Part shown: positions 45,652-58,799 of the stretch, piece after piece
Layout: every line of letters starts with the position of its first letter
How positions within the stretch are numbered: position 1 is the first letter of the stretch
NCBI RefSeq assembly: GCF_027924905.1
Contig: NZ_AP027055.1
Location: 2,530,182 to 2,594,181, forward strand
Origin: Limnohabitans sp. INBF002
GTDB lineage: Bacteria > Pseudomonadota > Gammaproteobacteria > Burkholderiales > Burkholderiaceae_C
Direction: 5' to 3'
DNA: 64,000 nucleotides
Program-made: the position numbers and the translations under genes
The notes under the pieces: generated by a model
Database searches by the model: none
The model's input: the letters and a program-made list of their open reading frames with translations, nothing else
What the model was told of the DNA's origin: nothing

Positions 45652-47961
45652 TTAACGCACCGCGCTGGCATCCGCCACGGTCAAGGCCGTCATGTTGACG
45701 ATGCGGCGCACCGTGGTGCTCGCGGTCAAGATATGCACGGGCTTGGCAGCACCCAACAGCACGGGGCCAATGGCAATGTTGCCGCCAGCCGCTGTCTTGA
45801 GCAGGTTGTAGGCAATGTTGGCCGAGTCCAGATTCGGCAACACCAGCAAGTTGGCATCGCCAATCAAGGAGCTGTCAGGCATTTGGGCCTGACGGACATG
45901 GCCGTCCAGCGCCACGTCGCCGTGCATCTCGCCATCAATTTCAAGCCAAGGCGCCTTTTTCTTGACCAAGCCCAAGGTTTCGCGCATTTTGAGGGCGGAG
46001 GGCTGATCGCTGCTGCCAAAGTTGGAGTGCGACAACAAAGCGGCCTTGGGCTGGATACCAAAGCGACGCATTTCTTCAGCGGCCATCACCGTGATTTCGG
46101 CCAACTGCTCAGCGGTGGGGTCGTAGTTGATGTGCGTGTCGACCAAGAACACTTGGCGGTCAGGCAACAACAAGCCGTTCATGGCGGCGTAGGTGCTCAC
46201 GCCTTTGCGGTGGCCAATCACTTGGTCCACATAGTTCAGATGAGTCAGCGGTGTGCTCCACGTGCCGCAAATCAGGCCGTCTACCTCGCCTTTGTGCAAC
46301 ATCATGGTGCCAATCAACGACAAACGGCGACGCATGTCGATCTTGGCCAACTGCTCGGTCACGCCTTTGCGAGCCGTCATCTTGTAATAGGTTTGCCAGA
46401 AATCGCGGTAGCGGTGGTCTTGCTCGACGTTGACCACGTCATAGTCCACGCCTTCTTTCAGGCGCAAGCCGAATTTCTCAATGCGCTGGGCAATGACGGA
46501 GGGGCGACCAATCAAAGTGGGCTTGGCCAAACGCTCGTCCACCACGATTTGCACGGCGCGCAGCACGCGTTCTTCTTCGCCCTCGGCGTAACACACGCGC
46601 TTTTTGGTGGCGCGTTTGGCAGCGGCATAGATGGGCTTCATGATGGAGCCCGAGGCATACACAAAGCCTTGCAGCTTCTCAATGTAGGCTTCCATGTCTT
46701 TGATGGGGCGCGTGGCGACGCCACTGTCTGCAGCGGCTTTGGCCACGGCAGGCGCAATCTTCATCATCAAGCGTGGGTCGAAGGGCTTGGGGATGAGGTA
46801 CTCAGGGCCAAAGGCCAAGGTCTCGCCCGCATAAGCCGCCGCCACCACTTCGCTTTGCTCGGCTTGCGCCAGTTCGGCAATCGCGTACACCGCGGCAATT
46901 TCCATCTCGTCGGTGATGGTGGATGCACCCGCATCCAAGGCACCACGGAAGATGTAGGGGAAGCACAGCACGTTGTTCACTTGGTTGTGATAGTCGCTGC
47001 GACCGGTGGCGATGATGGCGTCATCGCGCACGGCTTTGACTTCTTCAGGCGTGATTTCGGGGTTGGGGTTGGCCAAGGCCATGATGATGGGGTTTGAGGC
47101 CATCTTTTTGACCATCTCTGGCTTCAACACGCCGCCAGCCGACAAGCCCAAGAACACGTCAGCGCCTTCGATGATGTCGCTCAAAGTGCGCGCATCGGTT
47201 TTTTGGGCGAACTGAATCTTGTCTTCGTCCATCAACTCGGTGCGGCCTTCGTAGACCACGCCTGCCAAGTCGGTGACGTAAATGTTTTTGCGTGGCATGC
47301 CCATCTTGAGCAACAAGCCCAAACAAGCCAAAGCCGCAGCACCCGCACCTGAGGTGACGAGCTTGACGGTTTTGATGTCTTTGCCCGCGACTTTGAGGCC
47401 GTTCAAAATGGCGGCGCCCACGGTGATGGCGGTGCCGTGTTGGTCGTCGTGGAAGACTGGGATTTTCATGCGCTCACGCAACTTGCGCTCGACGTAGAAG
47501 CAGTCAGGCGCCTTGATGTCTTCGAGGTTGATACCGCCGAATGTGGGCTCTAGGGCCGCAATGATGTCGACCAATTTGTCGAGGTTCTTCTCGTCAATTT
47601 CCAAATCGAACACGTCGATGCCGGCGAACTTCTTGAACAAAACGCCCTTGCCCTCCATCACCGGCTTAGAGGCCAGCGGGCCAATGTCGCCCAAGCCCAA
47701 CACGGCAGTGCCGTTGGTGATCACGGCCACCAAGTTGCCACGGCTGGTGTACTTGAACGCGTTGTTCGGGTCTTTGACGATTTCTTCGCAAGGTGCGGCC
47801 ACGCCAGGGGAATAGGCCAGGGCCAAATCGTGTTGGTTGACCAGCTGCTTGGTGGCGTGAATCGCCACTTTGCCTGGGGTGGGGAACTCGTGGTATTCGA
47901 GCGCGGCGCGGCGCAGTTCGGCACGTGCCTCGGCGCTGTTGTGAGAGTGGTTGGAACCCAT
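45652..47961 (-). CDS. maeB: NADP-dependent malic enzyme (MaeB type, with phosphotransacetylase-like domain)
   Basis: A 769-residue two-domain protein. The N-terminal malic enzyme part (about 1-430) has [37 protein letters not shown] and the NADP loop [14 protein letters not shown]; it decarboxylates malate to pyruvate with NADP+. The C-terminal part (about 440-769) is like phosphate acetyltransferase ([33 protein letters not shown]) and probably senses acetyl-CoA or related metabolites. Start 47961 has a GGAG site 7 bases upstream; the seven codons before it are discarded. Length fits E. coli MaeB (759). Confidence 0.95.
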   Translation of the reverse strand: MGSNHSHNSAEARAELRRAALEYHEFPTPGKVAIHATKQLVNQHDLALAYSPGVAAPCEEIVKDPNNAFKYTSRGNLVAVITNGTAVLGLGDIGPLASKPVMEGKGVLFKKFAGIDVFDLEIDEKNLDKLVDIIAALEPTFGGINLEDIKAPDCFYVERKLRERMKIPVFHDDQHGTAITVGAAILNGLKVAGKDIKTVKLVTSGAGAAALACLGLLLKMGMPRKNIYVTDLAGVVYEGRTELMDEDKIQFAQKTDARTLSDIIEGADVFLGLSAGGVLKPEMVKKMASNPIIMALANPNPEITPEEVKAVRDDAIIATGRSDYHNQVNNVLCFPYIFRGALDAGASTITDEMEIAAVYAIAELAQAEQSEVVAAAYAGETLAFGPEYLIPKPFDPRLMMKIAPAVAKAAADSGVATRPIKDMEAYIEKLQGFVYASGSIMKPIYAAAKRATKKRVCYAEGEEERVLRAVQIVVDERLAKPTLIGRPSVIAQRIEKFGLRLKEGVDYDVVNVEQDHRYRDFWQTYYKMTARKGVTEQLAKIDMRRRLSLIGTMMLHKGEVDGLICGTWSTPLTHLNYVDQVIGHRKGVSTYAAMNGLLLPDRQVFLVDTHINYDPTAEQLAEITVMAAEEMRRFGIQPKAALLSHSNFGSSDQPSALKMRETLGLVKKKAPWLEIDGEMHGDVALDGHVRQAQMPDSSLIGDANLLVLPNLDSANIAYNLLKTAAGGNIAIGPVLLGAAKPVHILTASTTVRRIVNMTALTVADASAVR

Positions 47962-47980
47962 AGAAATCTCCTTGTTATGC

Positions 47981-48015
47981 AAAAGGCGGCGTGCTTTGCA
48001 AAAGCACGACCGCCT
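47981..48015 (-). terminator. hairpin terminator after pepP
   Basis: A 14-bp stem with one bulged base (47984-47997 with 48001-48015) is followed on the minus strand by TTTT. It lies just before the maeB start, so it probably ends pepP transcription. The rest of the 47962-48169 gap is AT-richer and should hold the maeB promoter; I cannot fix the boxes. Confidence 0.7.
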
Positions 48016-48169
48016 AGGCTTGTGATTTCATTTTAGGCCTGTGACTAAGGCGCTTTATGCGTGGATGTGCTTACACAAGTGGCAATGGTTTTTACTTATT
48101 CGCAAAAGCAAACTTAAGCGGTCACTTGCTTTGGCCGCCGCTTGGATGTGAGGCGGTACGTCAAAGAAA

Positions 48170-49564
48170 TTAACCGCGCATCAACGCTTCAATTTCCGAA
48201 GCAATCACAGGCACACCACGCGTGATGAGCTCGCAGCCATCGGCTGTCACGATGGCATCGTCCTCAATGCGAATGCCGATGTTCCAAAACGCCTCGGGCA
48301 CATCGTCGGCAGGTCGCACATACAGGCCAGGCTCTATGGTGAGCACCATACCGTCGCGCAAGATGCGGCTGGGTCGGTTGACGATGGTCTCGCCCGACAA
48401 GGGGTCTTTGCGCTCGCTGGTTTGGCCCAACTCAGACGGCTCCACATAGCTGCCGCAGTCGTGCACATCCATGCCCAGCCAGTGGCTGGTGCGGTGCATG
48501 TAAAACGGAAAATACGCGCGCTTTTCAATCACGTCTTGCGCGGTGCCGTGCTTGGTTTTGCTCAGCAGCCCGAGGTCTAACAAACCTTGCGCCAGAACTT
48601 TGACCGTCGCGTCGTGCGGGTCCACAAAACGCGCACCGGCTTTGGTCGCCGCTACTGCCGCGTCTTGGCTGGCCAGCACCAAGTTGTAGAGGTCGCGCTG
48701 CGGGCCCGTGAACTTGCCGTTCGCAGGAAAAGTACGCGTGATGTCGGAGGCATAGCCATCCAACTCGCAACCCGCATCAATCAACACCAACTCGCCATCG
48801 CGCACAGGCGCGGCATCGGCGCGGTAGTGCAACACGCAGGCATTGGCGCCCGCGGCCACGATGGAGGTGTAGGCAGGAAACTGTGAGCCGTGCATGCGGA
48901 ACTCATGCAGCAACTCGGCGTCTAGGTGGTACTCGCGCACGTCTTGGCCCGCACGCAACATGCGTGCGCTGGTTTGCATGGCAAGGATATGGGCGCGCGC
49001 GCTGATAGCGCTTGCACGGCGCATCACGTCTTGCTCATGCGCGTCTTTGATGAGGCGCATCTCATCCAGTGGGCCACAAGCATCACGCTGCTGTGCAGGG
49101 CATTGCGCGCCAAAACGCACACGGGCGCGCACGGCGTTGAGCCATCCATCCACACGGGTTTCCAACCCCTTGTGCGTGGCAAACGGGTACCAAACGGTGT
49201 GTTGGTTCTCCAGCAATTTAGGCAGCTGTTTGTCCAGCTCGGCCACTGACACAGCGGCACTCACACCCAGTGCAGCCACGGCGGCGTTTGGCCCCAAACG
49301 GTAACCGTCCCAAATTTCGCGCTCCAAGTCTTTGGGCTGGCAAAACAGCGTGCTGCGCCCCGTGGCGTCGAGCACCAGCCAAGCGTTGGGTTCGGTGAAG
49401 CCCGTCAGGTAATAAAAGTAGCTGTCGTGGCGGTACGGGAAATCGCTGTCGCGGTTACGCGCGTGCTCGGGGGCCGTGGGAATGATGGCCACGCCACCAT
49501 CGCCCAACTGTGCAGCCAAGCGGGCGCGGCGAGCGGCGTAAAGAGAAACAGAGGCTTGGGTCAT
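48170..49564 (-). CDS. pepP: Xaa-Pro aminopeptidase (aminopeptidase P)
   Basis: A 464-residue metallopeptidase that removes an N-terminal residue preceding proline. The N-terminal domain begins MTQASVSLYAARRARLAAQL and includes DFPYRHDSYFYYLTGF. The pita-bread catalytic domain has the metal ligands in LIDAGCELDGYASDITRTFPANG (two Asp), in HRTSHWLGMDVHD (His) and in GMVLTIEPGLY plus GIRIEDDAIV (two Glu). Start 49564 agrees with the family; a 68-codon upstream extension is discarded. It lies 32 bases after murU on the same strand. Confidence 0.95.
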   Translation of the reverse strand: MTQASVSLYAARRARLAAQLGDGGVAIIPTAPEHARNRDSDFPYRHDSYFYYLTGFTEPNAWLVLDATGRSTLFCQPKDLEREIWDGYRLGPNAAVAALGVSAAVSVAELDKQLPKLLENQHTVWYPFATHKGLETRVDGWLNAVRARVRFGAQCPAQQRDACGPLDEMRLIKDAHEQDVMRRASAISARAHILAMQTSARMLRAGQDVREYHLDAELLHEFRMHGSQFPAYTSIVAAGANACVLHYRADAAPVRDGELVLIDAGCELDGYASDITRTFPANGKFTGPQRDLYNLVLASQDAAVAATKAGARFVDPHDATVKVLAQGLLDLGLLSKTKHGTAQDVIEKRAYFPFYMHRTSHWLGMDVHDCGSYVEPSELGQTSERKDPLSGETIVNRPSRILRDGMVLTIEPGLYVRPADDVPEAFWNIGIRIEDDAIVTADGCELITRGVPVIASEIEALMRG

Positions 49565-49596
49565 GGCGCGTTCAGTTTTAAAGTGATGTTGACGTG

Positions 49597-50445
49597 TCAG
49601 CTGACAGATGCAGCGTTCAACGCTGCCAATCGCTCGGGCGTGCCCACATCGGTCCACGCGCCACTGAAGAGCGACGCACTTACCGCGCCATTGTCCATGG
49701 CGGCACGCAACATGGCGGCCAGCGGGGCTTTCACGCCTTCCGGATTTCCTGCGGGGATAGGACACCAAGCCGCTTCGAAGAAAGCACGCTTGTAAAGCGC
49801 GATGGTGCTGAAGGTGTAGCGCGACATCTCTTGGCCTGCTGCGGCAGTGGCAATAACAGGCGCATCAGCGCTTGTTGCGACCGCCAGCTTCGGTAAATTC
49901 AAAGCCAAGCCCTCGGCAGACAAACCAAAGTCGCCGCCTAGGTTGTGTTCGGGGTTGGGGACCAGCCAAATGTGAGCGAGTTGGGGGCTGGCTGTGAAGC
50001 GCGCATAGGCCTCAGGCGCAAACACAAAGTCTGGGGCAAACACATCGCCCGCAGCCACCCAAAACACATCTGCCAACTGGGGCAAGGCACGGGCAATGCC
50101 ACCTGCTGTTTCCAATGCGCCGCCAAAGTCCACGCCTTCTTGCGAATATTGGAGGTGCATGGGCGCAAGGCCGTTGCTTTCAAACACCTCACCAAAGTGC
50201 TGAGGAATTTGCTCGCCCAGCCAAGCCGTGTTGATGACCAAGTTTTCTACGCCGCCGCGCTGCAGGCCTTGCATGGCCCATTGCATCAGGGGTTGGCCGC
50301 GCACGGGCAGTAGCGGCTTAGGCGTGGCATCGGTGAGGGGACGCATGCGCTCACCACGGCCTGCTGCCAAAAGTAGGCCCGTGGCAAGGCCTGACGCAGA
50401 GCCAACAGGCGAAGTTGAAGGGGCTGAAATGAGGTGTTTTGTCAT
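49597..50445 (-). CDS. murU: nucleotidyltransferase, N-acetylmuramate-1-phosphate uridylyltransferase (MurU) type
   Basis: A 282-residue nucleotidyltransferase. The NTP-binding signature LLLAAGRGERMRPLTDATPKPLLPV occupies about residues 25-49 (split across the GXG-x4-R-x-K pattern), followed by VNTAW-like LVINTAWLGEQI and the metal-binding VAAGDVFAPD. MurU turns MurNAc-1-phosphate into UDP-MurNAc in the recycling path begun by AmgK. P. putida MurU is about 223 residues, so this one has a longer N-terminus and insert. In pseudomonads murU is next to amgK; here they are about 9 kb apart. Another sugar-phosphate specificity cannot be excluded. Confidence 0.78.
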   Translation of the reverse strand: MTKHLISAPSTSPVGSASGLATGLLLAAGRGERMRPLTDATPKPLLPVRGQPLMQWAMQGLQRGGVENLVINTAWLGEQIPQHFGEVFESNGLAPMHLQYSQEGVDFGGALETAGGIARALPQLADVFWVAAGDVFAPDFVFAPEAYARFTASPQLAHIWLVPNPEHNLGGDFGLSAEGLALNLPKLAVATSADAPVIATAAAGQEMSRYTFSTIALYKRAFFEAAWCPIPAGNPEGVKAPLAAMLRAAMDNGAVSASLFSGAWTDVGTPERLAALNAASVS

Positions 50446-50571
50446 CACGCCGCAGTGTAGCCAGCCCCGCCGCTGGGTATTTATGAAACATCTGTCACGC
50501 GTGGTCAGCCAGCGGTAGGCAGGCTCGCTAAAATCGTGGTTTTCCCTCACACCCCATCGGAGCCGCCTGAC

Positions 50572-53698
<3,127 letters not shown>

Positions 53699-53719
53699 GA
53701 CTTCCAAGCCTTGCGATAC

Positions 53720-53743
53720 AAAAGCGCCTTCGGGCGCTTTTTC
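53720..53743 (+). terminator. rho-independent terminator between the two gap genes
   Basis: A 9-bp stem closed by a TTCG tetraloop (53720-53728 with 53733-53741) is followed by T residues. It separates the tkt-gap transcript from the second gap gene. Confidence 0.92.
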
Positions 53744-53787
53744 TTTGCCTGCTGCTTTCGTTAGGTAAAAAAAATACATAAATTATC

Positions 53788-54838
<1,051 letters not shown>

Positions 54839-54874
54839 GCCACACCGGCACCTTGCGTGCCGAGTGTTTCAAAC

Positions 54875-54907
54875 AACGTCGGTGCTCAAAAAGCACTGGC
54901 GTTTTTT
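54875..54907 (+). terminator. rho-independent terminator after the second gap gene
   Basis: A 12-bp stem with two G-T pairs (54875-54886 with 54892-54903) is followed by six T (54902-54907). The converging GDT1-family gene ends at 54906. Confidence 0.88.
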
Positions 54908-55571
54908 ATTGCGCGCTGAATGCGGCTGGCGCTGTCACAGCAGAAGCAGGCTCACTGGGTACCGCGACTTGTTCGGCAGCACCGTGTGGCTTGCCGTGCG
55001 TCTCTGGCGCTTCTGTGCCAAACAACACCAGCAGACCCAACACCACAAACACCGCCGCGCTGATGCGGTGGACCCAGGTGAGCGGCACGAGTCGCGTGAT
55101 GCGCTCGCCAAACCACACCACCGGCGCGTTGGCCAGCATCATGCCCAGCGTCGTGCCCGCCACCACCCACAACCACGACTGATATTCAGCGGCCAACATC
55201 ACGGTGGCAATTTGTGTTTTGTCGCCCATCTCGGCCAAGAAGAAGGCAATGACCGTGGTGCCAAACACGCCAAACTTAGGCTGCACATCGGCGTCATCGT
55301 CGTCCAACTTGTCGGGCACCAACATCCACGCAGCCATGGCCAAGAACGACACGCCCAACACCCAACGCAACACGTTGGGGCCCATGAGACTGGTCACCCA
55401 TGCGCCCAACCCACCAGCCAAAGCGTGGTTGGCCAGCGTGGCCACCAAGATGCCCCACACGATGGGCCAAGGCTTGCGAAAACGTGCCGCGAGTACCAGT
55501 GACAAAAGTTGCGTCTTATCGCCCATTTCGGCGAGGGCGACGATGCCCGTTGAGATCAAAAATGCTTCCAT
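54906..55571 (-). CDS. TMEM165/GDT1 family (UPF0016) cation transporter
   Basis: A 221-residue inner-membrane protein with six or seven hydrophobic segments and two copies of the family motif E-x-G-D-K-(S/T): LAEMGDKTQLLSLVLAARF at about 14-32 and LAEMGDKTQIATVMLAAEY at about 118-136. Bacterial members such as MneA export Mn2+, and eukaryotic ones move Mn2+/Ca2+ against H+. An acidic cytoplasmic loop (KLDDDDADV) lies between the halves. No yybP-ykoY-type manganese riboswitch is seen upstream; the space to amt is only 133 bases. Start 55571 is taken over an extended frame. Confidence 0.88.
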   Translation of the reverse strand: MEAFLISTGIVALAEMGDKTQLLSLVLAARFRKPWPIVWGILVATLANHALAGGLGAWVTSLMGPNVLRWVLGVSFLAMAAWMLVPDKLDDDDADVQPKFGVFGTTVIAFFLAEMGDKTQIATVMLAAEYQSWLWVVAGTTLGMMLANAPVVWFGERITRLVPLTWVHRISAAVFVVLGLLVLFGTEAPETHGKPHGAAEQVAVPSEPASAVTAPAAFSAQ

Positions 55572-55608
55572 ATGGCAATCGTACCGCGCGTCGTTTTTCA
55601 AATCACTC

Positions 55609-55673
55609 GCACCATTTGGTGCATTTTTTGCTTACATCCGGTGCAAATGAAAAAATAGGTGCAAAAACGCACC
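55609..55673 (+). promoter_or_regulatory. sigma-54-type promoter and GGTGC/GCACC repeats before amt
   Basis: TGGTGCATTTTTTGCT (55617-55632) has GG and GC exactly 10 bases apart, as in sigma-54 -24/-12 elements. Around it are inverted GCACC/GGTGC elements: GCACCA-TT-TGGTGC at 55609-55622, GGTGC at 55640-55644 and GGTGC-N6-GCACC at 55658-55673. NtrC sites have the form GCACC-N5-GGTGC. Together they suggest nitrogen control of amt. Confidence 0.5.
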
Positions 55674-55704
55674 AAAACAAGACAAACCTTCCAAGGATAG
55701 ATTT

Positions 55705-56907
55705 ATGGACGCACACAAACAGGGCGCAGATGCTTTGTTCATTCTGCTCGGGGCCATCATGGTGCTTGCCATGCATGCAGGCTTCGCATTTTTAGAACTG
55801 GGCACAGTTCGCCGCAAAAACCAGGTGAATGCGCTGGTGAAAATTTTGGTGGACTTCTGTGTCTCCACCATTGCCTACTTTGTGGTGGGTTACGGCGTGG
55901 CTTATGGCGCAAGCTTCATGATCGGCGCTGAGTCGTTGGCCGACAAAAACGGCTACGAGCTGGTGAAGTTCTTCTTCCTGCTGACATTTGCGGCGGCCAT
56001 TCCCGCCATCATCTCGGGCGGTATTGCGGAACGCGCCAAGTTTTGGCCACAACTGATTGCCACAGCAGTCATTGTTGGTTTTGTGTATCCCTTCTTCGAG
56101 GGCATTGCTTGGAACCAGCATTTCGGGTTTCAAGCGTGGCTCAAAGCATTGACCGGTGATGAGTTCCACGATTTTGCGGGTTCCGTGGTGGTTCACGCCG
56201 TAGGCGGCTGGATTGCTTTGCCCGCCGTGTTGTTGCTCGGTGCGCGTAGCAACCGCTACCGCAAAGACGGTGCAATTTCTGCACATCCCCCTTCGAGCAT
56301 TCCATTCCTCGCTTTGGGCGCATGGATTTTGATCGTGGGCTGGTTTGGCTTCAACGTGATGAGCGCACAAACCCTCGACAAAATTTCGGGCCTTGTGGCG
56401 GTCAACTCATTGATGGCGATGGTGGGCGGCACGTTGGTGGCGCTGATTGCGGGCAAGAACGACCCAGGCTTTGTGCACAACGGCCCCTTGGCGGGTTTGG
56501 TCGCAGTGTGTGCGGGCTCTGATTTGATGCACCCCATGGGCGCCTTGGTGGTGGGCGCTGTGGCAGGTGGCATTTTTGTGGTGATGTTCACGCTCACCCA
56601 AAACAAGTGGCGCATTGACGATGTGTTGGGTGTGTGGCCTTTGCATGGCTTGTGCGGCACATGGGGCGGTATTGCAGCTGGCGTTTTTGGCACGCAAGCG
56701 CTCGGTGGTTTGGGCGGCGTCAATCTCACGGCGCAGTTGGCGGGCACAGCGCTCGGTGTGGTGTGGGCATTGATCAGTGGTTTTGTGGTGTACGGCGTGC
56801 TGAAGATGACGCTCGGTTTGCGCTTGAGCCAAGAGGAAGAATTCGAAGGCGCGGACTTGACGATTCACAAGATCACAGCGTCTCCAGATCGAGAAGCCAG
56901 CTGGTAA
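55705..56907 (+). CDS. amt: ammonium transporter (Amt/MEP/Rh family)
   Basis: A 400-residue inner-membrane channel for ammonium with eleven predicted membrane segments. The first, LFILLGAIMVLAMHAGFAFLELG, has the conserved early pattern; DFAGSVVVHAVGGW carries the ammonium-site Asp and first pore histidine, and HGLCGTWGGIAAG the second pore histidine. The C-terminal tail (LRLSQEEEFEGADLTIHK) has the docking motif for a PII protein. There is no glnK directly upstream, unlike the usual glnK-amtB pair. A ribosome site AAGGA and a sigma-54-like promoter precede it. Confidence 0.95.
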   Translation: MDAHKQGADALFILLGAIMVLAMHAGFAFLELGTVRRKNQVNALVKILVDFCVSTIAYFVVGYGVAYGASFMIGAESLADKNGYELVKFFFLLTFAAAIPAIISGGIAERAKFWPQLIATAVIVGFVYPFFEGIAWNQHFGFQAWLKALTGDEFHDFAGSVVVHAVGGWIALPAVLLLGARSNRYRKDGAISAHPPSSIPFLALGAWILIVGWFGFNVMSAQTLDKISGLVAVNSLMAMVGGTLVALIAGKNDPGFVHNGPLAGLVAVCAGSDLMHPMGALVVGAVAGGIFVVMFTLTQNKWRIDDVLGVWPLHGLCGTWGGIAAGVFGTQALGGLGGVNLTAQLAGTALGVVWALISGFVVYGVLKMTLGLRLSQEEEFEGADLTIHKITASPDREASW

Positions 56908-57101
56908 GGCGGCACGATTTGTCGTTTTTCGGGTATGAATCCTGTTAAATACAGGTAAACGCTTGGTTATTTAGGTAACTTGTGCTCCATAATGGTCGCA
57001 ACCTTGTAAATGCTCGTCATGGGCAAGGTTGTATTTGGTGATCGGTCAGTTTCGGTTCGGGACTCCATCGCTTTGTTTTTGTGTTTTAAGGAGTCCCTTT
57101 C
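56908..57101 (+). other. leader region before the RRM protein gene
   Basis: This 194-base gap has two clear inverted repeats: CCTGT/ACAGG (56941-56945 with 56951-56955) and an 8-bp stem CAACCTTG/CAAGGTTG (56999-57006 with 57024-57031). A GGAG ribosome site lies at 57091-57094, before the ATG at 57102. RNA-binding protein genes often have long regulated leaders, but I cannot assign a class. No terminator for amt is convincing. Confidence 0.35.
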
Positions 57102-57533
57102 ATGGGCAATAAACTGTACGTCGGCAATTTGCCGTATTCGGTACGCGACAGCGATCTTGAGCAGTCTTTCGGACAGTTCGGTTCTGTGACTAGCGCCAAA
57201 GTCATGATGGAGCGCGACACTGGTCGCTCTAAAGGTTTTGGTTTCGTCGAGATGGGCAGCGATGCCGAAGCTTTGGCAGCCGTCGAAGGCATGAACGGCG
57301 CACCTTTGGGTGGTCGTAGCCTCGTGGTGAACGAAGCTCGCCCAATGGAGCCACGTCCTCCCCGCACCGGCGGTTTCGGTGGTGGCGGCGGCGGCTACGG
57401 TGGTGGCGGTCGTGAAGGCGGCGGCGGTGGCGGCGGTTTCCGTAGCCCCTACGGCGGCGGCGGTGCTGGCGGCGGTCGTCGTGAAGGCGGCGGTGGTGGT
57501 CGCGGCGGTTTCGGTGGTGGCAGCAGCTACTAA
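57102..57533 (+). CDS. RRM RNA-binding protein with glycine-rich tail
   Basis: A 143-residue protein. One RNA recognition motif covers about residues 3-80: RNP2 is LYVGNLPY and RNP1 is RSKGFGFVEM, each with the aromatic residues that stack on RNA. From about residue 85 it is almost pure Gly/Arg/Tyr/Phe (RGG-like), ending GGGSSY. Such bacterial RRM proteins are single-stranded RNA binders, often cold- or stress-induced; the tail may drive condensation, which is inferred. It stands alone between amt and the converging lptC gene, with its own terminator. Confidence 0.93.
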   Translation: MGNKLYVGNLPYSVRDSDLEQSFGQFGSVTSAKVMMERDTGRSKGFGFVEMGSDAEALAAVEGMNGAPLGGRSLVVNEARPMEPRPPRTGGFGGGGGGYGGGGREGGGGGGGFRSPYGGGGAGGGRREGGGGGRGGFGGGSSY

Positions 57534-57556
57534 TCGATCTGCTTCACTGCAAATCA

Positions 57557-57583
57557 AAAGGCTCCCTCGGGAGCCTTTTTTCA
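57557..57583 (+). terminator. rho-independent terminator after the RRM gene
   Basis: A perfect 9-bp stem, AAAGGCTCC (57557-57565) with GGAGCCTTT (57570-57578), is followed by a T run. Confidence 0.92.
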
Positions 57584-57600
57584 TGGGCGCTTGAATGCGC

Positions 57601-58248
57601 TTATTTTTTTTCTTTGGGCGGCTGCAATGTGCCGCGCACACGCCCAGTGAGCTGCATCAAACGATCTAAATTGTCGTAGTCCATGCCATCTGCTGTAAAT
57701 CGATCGCCTGCGCCACGGACCAAAACAACTGGCAAGTGCGAACGGACTTGTTCGGTATTGGCAAACAAGTGCAAGAAATCACTTTGCAATTCGCTGCGCG
57801 GCGTCACCACACCTTGGGCGTCGGTGCTGGCTTCACGAACGACCACCGCTTTGTCAAACAACTGCGCCTCCGAACCATCCGCATTGATGAGGCCACGCGC
57901 AGCCACGGCGGTGGTGATGCGGCCTTCGGCACCCACGATGCGAATGCGTGGCTGGTCGATTTCTAAGGTATCGGTATCGGGGTAGTGACGACCTTCAATA
58001 CCCATCATTTCGCTTTTGAGTTTGCCGTTTTCGCCAAACACCTTGACTGAAAAATCTCGCATGAAATAGTCTGGGACATGGCGCGGTGCGGCTTCGAGCT
58101 CTGGCTCACCCATGGTGGGCGTGTTGCGCACCAGCCAATAGGTGGTCATGGCCATCACGCCCATGAGCAACAGCGGTAGATACACCGCCAAGCGGTCCCA
58201 CACACGGCGGACGCGCAGCACCAACGACACAGGGGCAGCCGTGCTCAT
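57601..58248 (-). CDS. lptC: LPS export ABC transporter periplasmic protein LptC
   Basis: A 215-residue bitopic protein with one membrane segment near the N-terminus (about 22-44, RLAVYLPLLLMGVMAMTTYWLV) and a periplasmic beta-jellyroll (YFMRDFSVKVFGENGKLKSEMMGIEGRHYPDT split by the family pattern, later GRVRGTL). It hands lipopolysaccharide from LptBFG to LptA. Start 58248 overlaps the kdsC stop (ATGA). In most relatives lptA and lptB follow; here the next gene is an unrelated converging one, so they must lie elsewhere. Confidence 0.85.
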   Translation of the reverse strand: MSTAAPVSLVLRVRRVWDRLAVYLPLLLMGVMAMTTYWLVRNTPTMGEPELEAAPRHVPDYFMRDFSVKVFGENGKLKSEMMGIEGRHYPDTDTLEIDQPRIRIVGAEGRITTAVAARGLINADGSEAQLFDKAVVVREASTDAQGVVTPRSELQSDFLHLFANTEQVRSHLPVVLVRGAGDRFTADGMDYDNLDRLMQLTGRVRGTLQPPKEKK

Positions 58249-58799
58249 GCGAGATAACCTCTTAGCAACTCGGCGTAACGGCCACTGGCCACCAGCAACA
58301 AGTCGCAAAACTCGCGCGCAGCACCGTGCCCGCCTTCGCGTTGCGTCACATAGTGCGCAACTGCTTTCGCTTCGATGTGTGCGTTGCTGGGGGCGCAAGC
58401 AAAGGCCGCGCGTGTCATGACAGCCAAGTCGGGCCAGTCATCGCCCATGTGTGCGGCTTGTGACCAATCCAGGCCCAGCTCGTTCAAGATTTCTTGCGCG
58501 GCGGGCGCTTTATCTTCAGTGCCATAACGCACGTGCGTGATGCCCAAGGCCTTGAGGCGCGCACGCAAAGGCGCACTGTCGCGACCCGTGATGACTGCGG
58601 GTGTGATGCCCACTTTTTGCAGCATCTTCAAACCATGGCCATCCAGGGTAGAAAAGCGCTTGATGGTTTCGCCGCTCTCGGTAAACAGCAAACCACCGTC
58701 GGTGAGCACGCCATCCACGTCAAAAAATGCAACGCGTATGCCTTGTGCGCGCAACAGCAGCGCGGGTTCAAAATTCAACGCAGGGGTAAAGGTATTCAT
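58245..58799 (-). CDS. kdsC: 3-deoxy-D-manno-octulosonate 8-phosphate phosphatase
   Basis: A 184-residue HAD phosphatase that dephosphorylates KDO-8-phosphate to KDO for the lipopolysaccharide core. The nucleophile motif is FFDVDGVLTDGG (first Asp about residue 26), motif II is VITGRDSAPL, and motif III/IV is HMGDDWPDLAVM. Length is typical of the C0 (capless) class. It overlaps kdsD by one base and lptC by four, so kdsD-kdsC-lptC are translationally coupled. Start 58799 is chosen over a 16-codon extension. Confidence 0.94.
   Translation of the reverse strand: MNTFTPALNFEPALLLRAQGIRVAFFDVDGVLTDGGLLFTESGETIKRFSTLDGHGLKMLQKVGITPAVITGRDSAPLRARLKALGITHVRYGTEDKAPAAQEILNELGLDWSQAAHMGDDWPDLAVMTRAAFACAPSNAHIEAKAVAHYVTQREGGHGAAREFCDLLLVASGRYAELLRGYLA

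Noticed and set aside
45733..47097. A 454-codon plus-strand frame inside maeB.
   Set aside because: It mirrors the codon pattern of maeB and resembles no family. Similar long antisense frames in ahpF (29369-30715), topB (34417-35664) and tkt (51073-52434) are rejected for the same reason.
55572..55704. Manganese (yybP-ykoY) riboswitch before the GDT1-family gene.
   Set aside because: The 133-base region is shared with the amt promoter and shows no such conserved elements.
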